Notes: generated from the sequence alone by a model not told the origin. A DNA stretch of 64,000 bases from Thiorhodovibrio frisius (GCF_033954835.1 NZ_CP121471.1:3218501-3282500), one strand, 5' to 3'. Shown: positions 39,139 through 48,079, numbered from the stretch's first letter. A program made the numbers and translations.

Positions 39139-40206
39139 TCAGGCACCCATCGCAACGGCTGGTTCCGGCTTGGCGACATCGAAATCGTCAAAGGCCGACA
39201 GAAAAACGCCAGAAACCCGCATTAGGGCGGTCATAGCTTCATTGAGCTGGGCGCGGATGTCGGGTTCGCTGGCGATGGCGAAATCAAGAAAAGTGCGCGC
39301 CACCAGTGACAGTTCGCGCGAGCGCGAGTAGACCAGATGCCAGCGCCGGCGGATCGGGAAGCCTTCGACATCGAGCACCGCAAAGCGCCCGCCCCCGCTT
39401 TCGAGCCGCACTGAATGCAGGGACAGAGCCGAGATCCCCAGACCGCCAAGAATGGCATGCTTGATGGTCTCGCTACTGCCAAGCTGCATGCGCACCCGGG
39501 GCTCGACCCCGGCAGCGGCAAAGTGCTTGAGCACCGCGTCGCGCACACCGGAGCCTGGTTCCCGCAGCAGCAGATCTTCCTCCGCCAGGCGGCTCATGGG
39601 AATGCGCGGCTGCCCGACCAGCGGATGGTCGCTGCGGGCAATCATCACCAGTGGATTGGGCGCGAAGGGAACCGCTTGCACTTCCTGGCCGAGATCATGA
39701 TGCTGTCCCATGACGTAGAGATCATCGTCCTGGGCCGATAAACGCTCAAGAAGCTGATCGCGATTGGTCACATTCAAGAACACATCAATGCCGGTGTAAC
39801 GCTGGCAGAAAGCGCCAAGAATTTCCGGTGCCACATAGGTCGCAGTGGTGATGACGCCCAGACGCAACCGGCCTCGGCGCAGGCCTTTGAGATCGGAGAG
39901 TTTGGTCTCGAGATTGGCCAGGCCGTTGAGAATACCACGGCAGGCCGCGTAAACCTCGCGCCCGGCATCCGTGGGCTCGACCGTGCGCCCGACATGATGA
40001 AAAAGCGGTGTGCCGATAGACTCGGACAGCTTCTTGATCTGCATCGACACCGTCGGCTGCGTCAGAAACAATTCCTCGGCTGCACGCGTGAAGCTACCCA
40101 GACGCACAATGGCCTCGAGCAGTTGCAGTTGGCGCAGGGTGCAGTGGCGGACCAGATAATCGGCCCCCGCGCTGCCCAAGCCCTTCTCGGACAGGGTGCC
40201 TTTCAT
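39139..40206 (-). CDS. cbbR: LysR-type regulator of CO2 fixation genes (CbbR)
   Basis: A LysR-family regulator of about 355 residues. The helix-turn-helix lies near residues 25-75 (HCTLRQLQLLEAIVRLGSFT, FLTQPTVSMQIKKLSESIG). The rest is the periplasmic-binding-like effector domain. Its neighbourhood, directly after the carboxysome operon, supports CbbR, the activator of cbb genes. No ribosome site clearly decides the start: ATG at 40206 or 40224 are both possible, and the longer frame from 40311 is unlikely. In most autotrophs cbbR is divergent from cbbL; here it lies at the distal end in the same direction. Confidence 0.88.
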   Translation of the reverse strand: MKGTLSEKGLGSAGADYLVRHCTLRQLQLLEAIVRLGSFTRAAEELFLTQPTVSMQIKKLSESIGTPLFHHVGRTVEPTDAGREVYAACRGILNGLANLETKLSDLKGLRRGRLRLGVITTATYVAPEILGAFCQRYTGIDVFLNVTNRDQLLERLSAQDDDLYVMGQHHDLGQEVQAVPFAPNPLVMIARSDHPLVGQPRIPMSRLAEEDLLLREPGSGVRDAVLKHFAAAGVEPRVRMQLGSSETIKHAILGGLGISALSLHSVRLESGGGRFAVLDVEGFPIRRRWHLVYSRSRELSLVARTFLDFAIASEPDIRAQLNEAMTALMRVSGVFLSAFDDFDVAKPEPAVAMGA

Positions 40207-40273
40207 CTGTGATTTTGCTGGCATCAATGACGCCAGCGAACAACTGGCGCTGGCGCTGACACGGGCGCCGCGC

Positions 40274-40477
40274 TCAGTCCGGCCACACCCGCGCACCCGC
40301 ACTAAACTCATCCGCGCGTGCGGGATTCAGCGCCGGCCCGTGCTTTGCATCCGCCTTGGCAGCACTGCGCGCCGCGCTTGCCGTCTTACGACGCGGGGAA
40401 TTCGCACTGCTTTTGGCAGGGCTCTGACGCGTGGCGGTGTCAGTCGCTGCGGGCGTTGTTCCAGTGTTCTCTGACAT
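40274..40477 (-). CDS. Small basic low-complexity protein at the end of the carboxysome operon
   Basis: A 67-residue protein rich in Ala, Ser, Lys, Arg and Thr (SPAKSSANSPRRKTASAARS) with an ordered-looking end (ADEFSAGARVWPD). It is predicted disordered and basic, somewhat like the N-terminal repeats of CsoS2. GAGG is placed 8 bases before the ATG at 40477. It lies between the acRAF-type gene and cbbR, on the same strand. I do not recognise a family; a carboxysome-related role is inferred from position only. Confidence 0.55.
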   Translation of the reverse strand: MSENTGTTPAATDTATRQSPAKSSANSPRRKTASAARSAAKADAKHGPALNPARADEFSAGARVWPD

Positions 40478-40605
40478 GGCAGACACCTCGGGATACGCAA
40501 CTCGCGCGCACCCATTGATGGGAAATTGGTGGGATAGAAAAATGCTGGAAAGGCAATGGCTGGGGATGATGATTGGCAGAAAAACATCGGCCAGCCCAAC
40601 CCGGC

Positions 40606-40962
40606 CTAACCGAGGAGTTGCTCAATGCGTTCGGCAAAAGTTTGCGCCTGTGCCGTCAACTCTCCGGAGTCCTCATCGGCGAAAATTGTCAGATTGGCAT
40701 AGGTTCGCCCGAAACTGAGATTGGGGTACACATCCATGGCTTCTGACAGCTCCCCGGCCTGTTCCAGAAACACCCGGGTGGCTTCATAGTCAGGGAACTC
40801 CAGACGTCGCTCCAAGCGCAAGGGGCGCTCCCGTCGGGTCCAGCCATGCCAGCCCGGCCCCTCGTGTGATTCCCCCTTATGCGATTCATTGCGCAAGGGT
40901 TTGTCAGAGCCCAATGGCCCAGAATCAGTCCCAGAACCGGACTCAGAAGTAGGCGCGTTCAT
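40606..40962 (-). CDS. Pterin-4a-carbinolamine dehydratase-like RuBisCO assembly factor (acRAF type)
   Basis: A 118-residue protein with a pterin carbinolamine dehydratase-like domain: RRERPLRLERRLEFPDYEAT, DVYPNLSFGRTYANLTIFAD and a C-terminal helix. acRAF proteins in alpha-carboxysome operons have this fold and help assemble form IA RuBisCO. The N-terminal 35 residues are polar and Gly/Ser-rich. The start overlaps the end of the ferritin-like gene by 20 bases, showing tight coupling. The catalytic histidine cluster of true dehydratases is not evident, in line with a chaperone role. Confidence 0.85.
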   Translation of the reverse strand: MNAPTSESGSGTDSGPLGSDKPLRNESHKGESHEGPGWHGWTRRERPLRLERRLEFPDYEATRVFLEQAGELSEAMDVYPNLSFGRTYANLTIFADEDSGELTAQAQTFAERIEQLLG

Positions 40963-41422
40963 TCCAACCCTGATGCTGGCCCGCTCCCAGAGTCTTCAGC
41001 CAGGTGTCGACTTCCTCGGCGTGGGCCATTTCGTCGTTTAGCAGTCCCTGAAAGAATTCGGCGTTTTCCATCTCGCCCATGCTGCGACAAAAACGGGTGG
41101 CCTCATCATAAAGCGCCACGATCTCGGCCTCGAGCACGGCATCCTGTTGCAGCAAGCCAACCAGGCTGTCCGCCACGGCGACCGGGCGCAACTGGGATGC
41201 ATTGGGTACGACACCAACACCGAGCATACGCTTGACGATGCGCTCGGCATGGCGCATTTCCTCGACCGTCTCGGCACGAAAGCGGTCCGCCGCCTCGCGC
41301 AGGCCCCAGGCTTCCGTCAGGGCGGCCTGGGTCATGTACTGCTGCACGGCTGAGTACTCAAGACTCAAGGCGCGTCCGAGATACCCGAGCGTGCGGGGAT
41401 GAACCCCTGGCTGGTGCATCAT
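40943..41422 (-). CDS. Ferritin-like/bacterioferritin family protein of the carboxysome operon
   Basis: A 159-residue four-helix bundle. Di-iron ligands are suggested by SLEYSAVQQYMTQA (E), ETVEEMRHAERIVKRM (E, EXXH), DAVLEAEIVALYDEA and NDEMAHAEEVDTWL (EXXH). Ferritin-like genes are common next to csoS1 in alpha-carboxysome operons; a role in iron or redox balance of the compartment is proposed but not proven. It is separated from the upstream csoS1 by a 218-base gap with tandem repeats and a hairpin. Confidence 0.85.
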   Translation of the reverse strand: MMHQPGVHPRTLGYLGRALSLEYSAVQQYMTQAALTEAWGLREAADRFRAETVEEMRHAERIVKRMLGVGVVPNASQLRPVAVADSLVGLLQQDAVLEAEIVALYDEATRFCRSMGEMENAEFFQGLLNDEMAHAEEVDTWLKTLGAGQHQGWNERAYF

Positions 41423-41451
41423 TTGTTTGCTGACCTGAATGACTCTCTGAG

Positions 41452-41547
41452 AAATTTCTTAAGGGAGTAATTTCTTAAGGGAGTGGCTTCTTAAGGGAAT
41501 AGTTTCTTAAGGAAGTGGTTTCCCAAGAGAATGGTTTCTTAAAACGA
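41452..41547 (-). repeat. Six 16-bp tandem repeats between csoS1 and the ferritin-like gene
   Basis: Units of 16 bases, consensus TTTCTTAAGGGAGTGG on the plus strand, repeat about six times with growing divergence toward the right. Each contains the palindrome CTTAAG. The array lies 30 bases before the ferritin-like start codon. It could bind a regulator, pause RNA polymerase, or be neutral. Confidence 0.85.
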
Positions 41548-41553
41548 ATGCGC

Positions 41554-41586
41554 TGGCGGGCCGTCCTCCTGGAGCAACACCCGCCA
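41554..41586 (-). promoter_or_regulatory. Hairpin downstream of csoS1
   Basis: TGGCGGG (41554-41560) pairs with CCCGCCA (41580-41586) around a 19-base loop. No T-run follows directly. It may attenuate transcription or protect the 3' end of csoS1 mRNA, giving more shell protein than the distal gene products. Confidence 0.4.
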
Positions 41587-41640
41587 CCGCAGCGGCCGAA
41601 ACCAATCAGATAGAGGTCTGACATGGACCTCCGGTGGCCA

Positions 41641-41943
41641 TTAGGCCGCAGCGCCGCCAGTCGGCAAGACAGGTTCGACTTCCCGATGCGGACGAGCAAT
41701 GATGTGTGCAGCCACCAGGCCGTCACCCACGCGCTCGCAGGCATCCGCGCCAGCGCGCACTGCGGCATTCACAGCGCCAGTCTCACCGCGCACCAGCACG
41801 GTCACATAGCCGCCCCCAACAAACTCACGACCAATCAGACGCACTTCTGCTGCCTTCGTCATCGCATCAGCCGCCTCGATGGCCGGTACCAGACCGCGCG
41901 TCTCGATCATGCCAAGAGCAATACCCATGGTTTCGTTCGCCAT
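41641..41943 (-). CDS. csoS1: Carboxysome shell hexamer protein CsoS1
   Basis: A 100-residue BMC-domain protein that forms the hexagonal facets of the shell. Motifs: GIALGMIETRGLVPAIEAAD, EVRLIGREFVGGGYVTVLVR and RVGDGLVAAHIIARPH. GGAG precedes the ATG at 41943, which excludes a nine-residue longer frame. It is nearly identical to the neighbouring csoS1 copy (77-base gap) apart from the two termini, as is usual for csoS1A/B/C paralogues. The C terminus here is short (REVEPVLPTGGAAA). Confidence 0.97.
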   Translation of the reverse strand: MANETMGIALGMIETRGLVPAIEAADAMTKAAEVRLIGREFVGGGYVTVLVRGETGAVNAAVRAGADACERVGDGLVAAHIIARPHREVEPVLPTGGAAA

Positions 41944-42020
41944 TGTGTTTCTCCGTCTATCTACGCTCAAAAGAAAAGCTTACAAATTGCGGTTAGGTGC
42001 CGCTTACCAGCAGCCAGGCT

Positions 42021-42341
42021 TTATCGCCTTTGCTGCCCCGACAGAAAACTGCCGCTTGCCTTCAGTGCCGGCTCCAGCTCGGGATGCGGACGGGCAATGA
42101 TGTGTGCGGCCACCAGACCGTCACCAACCCGTTCGCAGGCATCCGCCCCGGCGCGCACGGCGGCATTCACGGCGCCGGTCTCACCGCGCACCAGCACGGT
42201 GACATAGCCACCACCGACAAATTCCCGTCCGACCAACCGGACCTCAGCCGCCTTGGTCATCGCATCGGCCGCTTCGATCGCTGGCACAAGACCCCGGGTC
42301 TCGATCATGCCTAGCGCGATACCGTGGTTCTCGCCTGCCAT
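42021..42341 (-). CDS. csoS1: Carboxysome shell hexamer protein CsoS1, second copy
   Basis: A 106-residue BMC-domain protein, almost identical to the downstream paralogue over residues 8-90. It differs in the C-terminal extension (PELEPALKASGSFLSGQQRR), which would lie near the hexamer edge or pore side. GAGGAGA is placed 7 bases before the ATG at 42341. Only two csoS1 genes are present here, whereas some alpha-carboxysome operons carry three. I cannot tell which of csoS1A, B or C each one matches. Confidence 0.97.
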   Translation of the reverse strand: MAGENHGIALGMIETRGLVPAIEAADAMTKAAEVRLVGREFVGGGYVTVLVRGETGAVNAAVRAGADACERVGDGLVAAHIIARPHPELEPALKASGSFLSGQQRR

Positions 42342-42423
42342 TTCAATGTCTCCTCGTTTCAACTCGCCCGAGTCAATTTGACTGGGCCGAAACTATTGCC
42401 AAACCTGTTGCCGAAACCAGGTT

Positions 42424-42684
42424 CTATACCGGGGCCGCATCGCTATCCCAGTCATCGATAATTCCGCCGATGGTGAGATCAGTCAGAATTTTCGCATCAC
42501 CCATCGCATAGCGACCAGCCGAGCCGTTTACCGTAAATACCCAATTTCCCGGCCGCACTCCGACCGGATCGGTCGCGACCTGCAACTTGCCTTTGGCATC
42601 CCGCAGCACCCGCAGGCTGCAATGATCCAAACCGGACACTCTCAGCGTACAGACCAGAGTGTCGACCACCTGAAAAATATCCAT
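42424..42684 (-). CDS. csoS4B: Carboxysome shell vertex protein CsoS4B
   Basis: An 86-residue BMV (pentamer) protein that caps shell vertices. MDIFQVVDTLVCTLRVSGLD, LQVATDPVGVRPGNWVFTVN and LTDLTIGGIIDDWD are family features. It follows csoS4A by 29 bases. Both CsoS4 paralogues are normally present in small amounts. Confidence 0.95.
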   Translation of the reverse strand: MDIFQVVDTLVCTLRVSGLDHCSLRVLRDAKGKLQVATDPVGVRPGNWVFTVNGSAGRYAMGDAKILTDLTIGGIIDDWDSDAAPV

Positions 42685-42713
42685 GAACCAGTTACCACAC
42701 CCGCACCGCCGGG

Positions 42714-42962
42714 TCAGGTCTCCGGTTGCCAGTCATCGATGATGCCAACGATGGTCAGGTCGCTCGGATATTCCTTGCTACCTGCGGCCTCGCGCGCCGC
42801 CGAACTGCCAACGCAAATGACCCAGTCACCCGGCACCGCGCCGACGGCATCGACTGCGACCATCTTGCTGCTGCCGTCGAGTACCACCTGCAAATGCTTG
42901 TGCTCAAATCCGGAAATGCGATTGGTCGATACCAATGGCTTGAGCACCTGACAAATTTTCAT
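42714..42962 (-). CDS. csoS4A: Carboxysome shell vertex protein CsoS4A
   Basis: An 82-residue pentameric vertex protein: MKICQVLKPLVSTNRISGFE, VDAVGAVPGDWVICVGSSAA and PSDLTIVGIIDDWQPET. It lies 15 bases after csoSCA and 29 bases before csoS4B, in the standard alpha-carboxysome order. Confidence 0.95.
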   Translation of the reverse strand: MKICQVLKPLVSTNRISGFEHKHLQVVLDGSSKMVAVDAVGAVPGDWVICVGSSAAREAAGSKEYPSDLTIVGIIDDWQPET

Positions 42963-42977
42963 GTCTGTTCGCCCCGC

Positions 42978-44831
42978 TCAGTGCGCCGCTGCGGCCTGGG
43001 TCTGGAGCGAACAGCCGACAACCTCGATTGGCGCACCGGCATCGCAGTCGCGCACAGCGCGCAGACAGTGCAGCAGGCCATCGGCGCACAGCTTGGGGTA
43101 CCGCGCTTTCAGCGCAGCGGCGATACGCTCGCAGTGCGCAACAGCCCGCTCACGCGCGCCAGGCACGCCACCGTGGTAGTCGTAACGCACAATCACCGGA
43201 ACCGGCAGCCCGCGACTCACATTGAGCCCGGAGAAAATCTTGATACCCACATCCATATCCGCCGCGCCTTCCTCGACCGTCGCCAGATAGGCGAAATAGG
43301 TCAGATTGCGCAGTTGAATTTCCTCAAAACCAATGCCCGCGCCAATAAAGCGCTCGGCATGGCCAATATCCGCATAGCCGCCCTGATGGTAGGCGCGTAC
43401 ATAATCAATCTGCGAGATGTTGTTTTCGATCAGTTGCGCGATCAGCCTGAGCATCCCCTCTGCCGGTGCATCGCCACCGGTACTGCGCGACTGCTCGGCT
43501 GCATGTGCGCGAACCAGCTCGAGAATATGCGCTCGCGCCTGCTCCGGCGCCATGCCGCGCGTAATTTCGTAAAGCTTGTGGCCGTCGACCCAGCGGGTCA
43601 GATCAATGCGACTGTCGCGGTCAGGCACATGCACGCGAATGGCGTCCGTGTCTGTATCCAGCCCGATCAACAGCAGATCGACCGAGGCGCCACAGCAATA
43701 GGTATTCTCAATCGCCTGCTGGAAGGCCTGGAGGCGTTCCAGCCCAGCGCGTGCGGCCAGTTCGTCATCGGAGCCATGCGCCGCGCAGCCTTGGTGCGCC
43801 GGATCGACCGAGCTGAAGTGGTACATGACCGTTTTCAGGTACCGGGTTGGCGCATCGGCCGTGTTTGGGCGTCCCTCCCGGAAGCGTAGCATTTCAGTCT
43901 CGGCCCATTTCTGCACGGTGTTCTCGACATCGAACAGCGAACCCGCATAGGACTTGCGTCGAACGGCTGCATAGGGCAAACGCAGCACATAGCTGATGGC
44001 ATGGGCCAGGCGTCCGTCCGCGCAGGGCGTGACATCGAGCAGGTGAAAACCGCAGTCCTGCAAAAAACTGTCAAAGGCCTGCTGATCGCGCCCGCCAAGC
44101 GGATCATGGGTATAGAACTCATCGCTGATGCGGCGATAGGTCTTGAACACCGACATCGCAAACAGCCGCCGCATATCCAGCCCGCTCACCCAGGCGTGAT
44201 TGATTTCCTCGTGCGGCAGTTCATAGCCGAGTTCCGAGTGGATCAGCTCAAGCGCCCGTTCTTCAAAGCGCGGCTCGCACTGCATGGCTGCGACCTGTTT
44301 GAGCACAGGTACGATGCGATCAAAGGACTCCTTGACCCGTGCTTCATAGTCGAACAGGCGCGCATTGGCGTTCACATCCGTGAGCGGATGCAGGCGCTGG
44401 TTAAACGCAGGCTGCCGGCTGCTCAGATCCCCGCCCAAACGCGCCTTTTGGGTGCCAGGGCGGCCCCCCGACATTAAGCCATCTGAGGTCAAGCCATCGG
44501 GAGCCCCTGTGCGCTGTTTGGCCTTAATTTTTCGCACCGAGCGCAAGCTGTGCGACGGTGCCTTGGACGTGCGCCTCACCGCCGCTGACGAGCGCTCACG
44601 CCCCGCTGCCGCGCGTCGGGCGGCCTCCTGCGCTTCGCGCCCGCGCGGCGCCGCACTCGCTGATTGCTTAAGCCCTGCGTCAGACCCGGACTCATCAACA
44701 GCCGCCGACAACCTTTCGCGCGCGCCGGCGCCCTGGCCCGTGCGCGCGAGCGCACCTCTGCCAGCAAGGCCGGCTGCCGGAGCAACAGCAAGCCCGAGCG
44801 AACGCGGCGATTGTCGGTGACGACCTAGCAT
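42978..44831 (-). CDS. csoSCA: Carboxysomal shell carbonic anhydrase
   Basis: Converts bicarbonate to CO2 inside the carboxysome (also called CsoS3). The 617-residue protein has a long basic disordered N terminus (about 1-130), which in this family binds RuBisCO, and then the catalytic region. The active-site motif TPCADGRLAHAISYV holds the zinc cysteine and the Asp/Arg pair, and HFSSVDPAHQGCAAHGSDD holds the other zinc ligands. The C-terminal domain follows (YVRAYHQGGYADIGHAERF). It sits between csoS2 (37-base gap) and csoS4A. The first ATG at 44831 has no strong ribosome site. Confidence 0.95.
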   Translation of the reverse strand: MLGRHRQSPRSLGLAVAPAAGLAGRGALARTGQGAGARERLSAAVDESGSDAGLKQSASAAPRGREAQEAARRAAAGRERSSAAVRRTSKAPSHSLRSVRKIKAKQRTGAPDGLTSDGLMSGGRPGTQKARLGGDLSSRQPAFNQRLHPLTDVNANARLFDYEARVKESFDRIVPVLKQVAAMQCEPRFEERALELIHSELGYELPHEEINHAWVSGLDMRRLFAMSVFKTYRRISDEFYTHDPLGGRDQQAFDSFLQDCGFHLLDVTPCADGRLAHAISYVLRLPYAAVRRKSYAGSLFDVENTVQKWAETEMLRFREGRPNTADAPTRYLKTVMYHFSSVDPAHQGCAAHGSDDELAARAGLERLQAFQQAIENTYCCGASVDLLLIGLDTDTDAIRVHVPDRDSRIDLTRWVDGHKLYEITRGMAPEQARAHILELVRAHAAEQSRSTGGDAPAEGMLRLIAQLIENNISQIDYVRAYHQGGYADIGHAERFIGAGIGFEEIQLRNLTYFAYLATVEEGAADMDVGIKIFSGLNVSRGLPVPVIVRYDYHGGVPGARERAVAHCERIAAALKARYPKLCADGLLHCLRAVRDCDAGAPIEVVGCSLQTQAAAAH

Positions 44832-44868
44832 CTTGGCATCAATCCGTTAGCCTGGCCCGGTACCGGGC

Positions 44869-47457
44869 TCAGCCGCGAGCCCCGCCAGAATAGGTGATCA
44901 GCGAGCCACGGTCGGTACTGCCGCTGCTACCAGTCACGCGACTGACAGGGACAGGTGTCTCCTCGTTGCGCTTGCGCTCAGGCCGCTGCATGGCCGTCAT
45001 CGGACCGGGTCGGGTCGGGTTGCGGCCTTTTGCCCAGGCGCCTTCTGTTCCTGTGACATGCTCGCCCCTGTCCCAATCGTCGCCGGTAATTTTCAGCCCC
45101 GCGGACTGGCCCTCGCCGGTCACCCGGCTCGCGCTTGATACCGCCGGCTTGCCCTCGGGAGCAACCGGCCCGGCATTCGCGCGCGGACCATGCTTGGCAG
45201 CGCCAAAGCGAAATTCCTCAGTACCCGTGATCTTGCCAGTTGCCATGCCGAAGGGTCCGGTGATCCGCCCGCCGCCCTCGCTGTTGGTGCCTGTCACCGC
45301 GCCGGTGCGAGCCGCACGCTGATGATCGGCCACACGCGCTGGCGAGTTCACGCTGAACTGTTGCCAGGGTGCACCGGTAAGCGCCTGCGGAAAGTCGGGC
45401 TCGTCGGGCGTGGCCGCCATTGCGCCGCGCTTCAGTTGGGAATCTCCGCCATCCTCGCAAGCCGCAGCCTGCTGATCAGCGCCCAGATAGGGCGTGCCGG
45501 TTAGGGGTTCGCAAGCACCGCGGCTATCGCCCGTCATTCTGCCGCCGACGCCAGGCCCCTGCCCTGTCATTCCGGCGCCACGTCGCGCCATGGGCAGCAT
45601 GCGCTCGCGCGCTGCCTGCGCCGCTGCAGGCGCACAATACTCTTCTGCCTGCTCCATGCCGGCATAGGGTGTGCCAGTCACTGCCTTGCAAGTACCGGGC
45701 TCATCGCCAGTCACCCGCCCGGAACGCCCGGTCTGAGTGCCTGAAACTCGCTGTCCCAGCGCTGTGAGAGACTCACCAACCTTGGCCGCTTCCGGCTCGG
45801 GACGCGCGTCACAAAAGCTCTCGAACTGCTCACCTGAGAGGTACTGATCGCCTGTTACTGCGCGACAACTGCCAGGCTCGTCACCGGTGACCTGTGCCGA
45901 ACGGCCAACCAGGGTGCCGGTCACACGGCCTCCCGTTAGCGTGGAAGACACAGCCACCTTTGCCGGAGCCGCCCTTTCTGGAACCTTGTGTTTGGATTGC
46001 CCTGCCACCGCCGAACGACCGCCGCCTTGATGCGATGGAATCCCTTCGGCAATGCTCTGCACATTGGTGTATTGGGTGCCGGTCGTCTTGACGCTGGCGC
46101 CTTGCTCATCACCGGTCACCTTTGCTGCGCGATCAGCGCCAGCTCGGTCACCACCAGAACGGCCGACCATTGTGCCAGAGACTGACTGCCCACCCCGTGT
46201 CGCGGCCAAACCGGTGCGACGGCCACTGCCTTGGGTCGCATCGGACCCTGGGCGGAGGTCGCAGAACGCCTCAAAATGCGCTGGAGAGAGATATTCGGTT
46301 CCGGTCACGCGCTCGCAACTGCCGGGCTCATCGCCGGTAACACGGCTGGAGCGGCCCACCTCATTGCCGGTGATTCGATTACCGAGACCCGAGGGACTGA
46401 CACCGACCTTGGGGACATTCCGCTGCGGTTCGCTGTGGCAAAATTCGCGAAAGATATCCGCGCCCATGTACTCAGTGCCAGTGACGGCGCGACAGGTACT
46501 AGGTTCATCACCAGTGGTCTTGACGCTGCGCCCAACCCGTGTGCCGGTCACAGTCTGCCCGGCTGCGGTCTCGCTGGCGCCGACCTTCCAATGCTGGTCC
46601 TCGGCACCGCGCGCCGCAGGGTTCTGGCGCATACGCCCGGTAGGCGCTGATTTGCGCTCACCCGCGCCACCATTGTGGCTGCGCTGCGCGCGCACCCGCT
46701 GGGACAGCTCCCGACCAGACAGTTTGGGGTTTGCCTGGCGCGCCAGACTCGCTGCGGACGTGGGCGCGTTTGTGGCCGCCTTGCCGCGTCCGGACTGAGC
46801 CGCGCGACGGGCGAGTGACAGCATGCGCCCAGTTGGCTTAACACCCAGGCCAGTGTCACGGCGGTTGACGCGCGATCCATTTCCCAGCCTGGCACCAAAC
46901 CCGATGCGCCCTTCGCTGGTTCGAGACGCGCTTTCCTTGGACGCATCTTGAGCCGGAATCTTGCTGCTGGCCGGCTGAGTTTTGGCTGCTGGCGCGGCAG
47001 ATCCGGAAGACGCTGGCACCGCAGCAGATGTTGCCGAGGACGACATCCGTGCGATTTCTTCTGAGCGAACCCGATCCTTTGCCCGGACTGCCCGACGGCC
47101 CTGGCGGGACAAAGCTTCACGACGGGCGCGCGCCGCTGAAGGGCGACCCGACGGCGGCCGGCCACGCGCTCCACTTGACGCTGTCCGCGGCTGCCCTTGT
47201 GCTTGGCTCGACCATGGCCCTGATTCGGGACCTGATTTGGGACCTGATTGAGACAGGGGCGCAGCGCCAAGCCCGGAACTGGAAGCCGGACGCGGCGATG
47301 CGCCGGCCCCAGAATTCGCAGGCTCTCGCACCGGGCCGCTGCGACGGCGCTCGGCGCTTGCCGAGCTTGCCTGTGGCTTGCCGCCGGTAGACAACGCACG
47401 GCGTCGGGCGAGAGCGGCCTCGCGACCGCTGGTTTTCAGGTTCGCTTTGCTTGCCAT
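44869..47457 (-). CDS. csoS2: Carboxysome assembly scaffold CsoS2
   Basis: Intrinsically disordered linker of about 862 residues joining RuBisCO to the shell. The N-terminal region has basic helical repeats that bind RuBisCO (GREAALARRRALSTGGK, ARARREALSRQGRRAV, MLSLARRAAQSGRGK). The middle region has repeated VTGTxVGRS, VTGDEPGxC and VTGTxY motifs with paired cysteines. The C-terminal region ends VSRVTGSSGSTDRGSLITYS, which anchors to the shell. I start at ATG 47457 (MASKANLKTSGREAALARR); the open frame extends 52 residues further without family similarity. Some CsoS2 genes use a -1 frameshift to make a short form; I did not verify a slippery site. Confidence 0.95.
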   Translation of the reverse strand: MASKANLKTSGREAALARRRALSTGGKPQASSASAERRRSGPVREPANSGAGASPRPASSSGLGAAPLSQSGPKSGPESGPWSSQAQGQPRTASSGARGRPPSGRPSAARARREALSRQGRRAVRAKDRVRSEEIARMSSSATSAAVPASSGSAAPAAKTQPASSKIPAQDASKESASRTSEGRIGFGARLGNGSRVNRRDTGLGVKPTGRMLSLARRAAQSGRGKAATNAPTSAASLARQANPKLSGRELSQRVRAQRSHNGGAGERKSAPTGRMRQNPAARGAEDQHWKVGASETAAGQTVTGTRVGRSVKTTGDEPSTCRAVTGTEYMGADIFREFCHSEPQRNVPKVGVSPSGLGNRITGNEVGRSSRVTGDEPGSCERVTGTEYLSPAHFEAFCDLRPGSDATQGSGRRTGLAATRGGQSVSGTMVGRSGGDRAGADRAAKVTGDEQGASVKTTGTQYTNVQSIAEGIPSHQGGGRSAVAGQSKHKVPERAAPAKVAVSSTLTGGRVTGTLVGRSAQVTGDEPGSCRAVTGDQYLSGEQFESFCDARPEPEAAKVGESLTALGQRVSGTQTGRSGRVTGDEPGTCKAVTGTPYAGMEQAEEYCAPAAAQAARERMLPMARRGAGMTGQGPGVGGRMTGDSRGACEPLTGTPYLGADQQAAACEDGGDSQLKRGAMAATPDEPDFPQALTGAPWQQFSVNSPARVADHQRAARTGAVTGTNSEGGGRITGPFGMATGKITGTEEFRFGAAKHGPRANAGPVAPEGKPAVSSASRVTGEGQSAGLKITGDDWDRGEHVTGTEGAWAKGRNPTRPGPMTAMQRPERKRNEETPVPVSRVTGSSGSTDRGSLITYSGGARG

Positions 47458-47687
47458 CGTGGTATCCGTTTTCTGTGTCTGCAATTCCGAGCCGGTCTCA
47501 GAGCCAAGATTCAGGCTCAGGTAGCGCTCGGACGGGCGATCATCCGGTATGCCAAGGCTCCCTCCGGCGAGGTGCTCGAACATCGGGAACGCGGTGATCG
47601 GCATCGGCGGCATGCACAGGCTGGCGGCAGCAGGCGGTCAGCACCGCGCGCTACCGGACAGGCCGAAACAATCCGCTCCGTGACAGA

Positions 47688-48032
47688 TCAGCCGCGACCC
47701 TGGAACACCACGAAACAGGAACCCTGACTCTGGGTGTAGCTGTCGTACCCGGTCAGGCGCACATGGTGGTCGGGATAGGTGCGGTGGCAGCCCTCAAGCT
47801 CATTGACGACATTGGCCAGCTCGGTCTCACCGAAGAACGGCAGCTTCCACATGGTCCAGTAGTCTTTCATGGAGTTGCTGGGGTGAACGTGCTCAATGGC
47901 CGGGGTCCAGCCCTGAGCGATGATATAGGCGATCTGGTCGTAGATCTCGTCCTGGGTCAGGGGCGGCAGGAAGCCGAAGGTCTCGAGGGTTTGTTTGGTC
48001 TGGTAGTCGCCTTGAACGCTATGGAAAGGCAT
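47688..48032 (-). CDS. cbbS: RuBisCO small subunit, form IA
   Basis: A 114-residue small subunit: MPFHSVQGDYQTKQTLETFG, LPPLTQDEIYDQIAYIIAQG, YWTMWKLPFFGE and the C-terminal SYTQSQGSCFVVFQG. The ATG at 48032 has GAGG about 9 bases upstream; the ATG three codons earlier would overlap that site. It follows cbbL after 102 bases that contain a strong hairpin. Confidence 0.97.
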   Translation of the reverse strand: MPFHSVQGDYQTKQTLETFGFLPPLTQDEIYDQIAYIIAQGWTPAIEHVHPSNSMKDYWTMWKLPFFGETELANVVNELEGCHRTYPDHHVRLTGYDSYTQSQGSCFVVFQGRG

Positions 48033-48079
48033 GGCTTGCATCCTCTGAAAATTGGGGTCAGCGGCTAAGGTTTCGCGAC

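Noticed and set aside
41452-41547. CRISPR array
   Set aside because: Units are contiguous 16-bp repeats without spacers, and there are no cas genes.
42726-43889. A 387-codon plus-strand frame across csoS4A and csoSCA
   Set aside because: It is antisense to two clearly recognised carboxysome genes.
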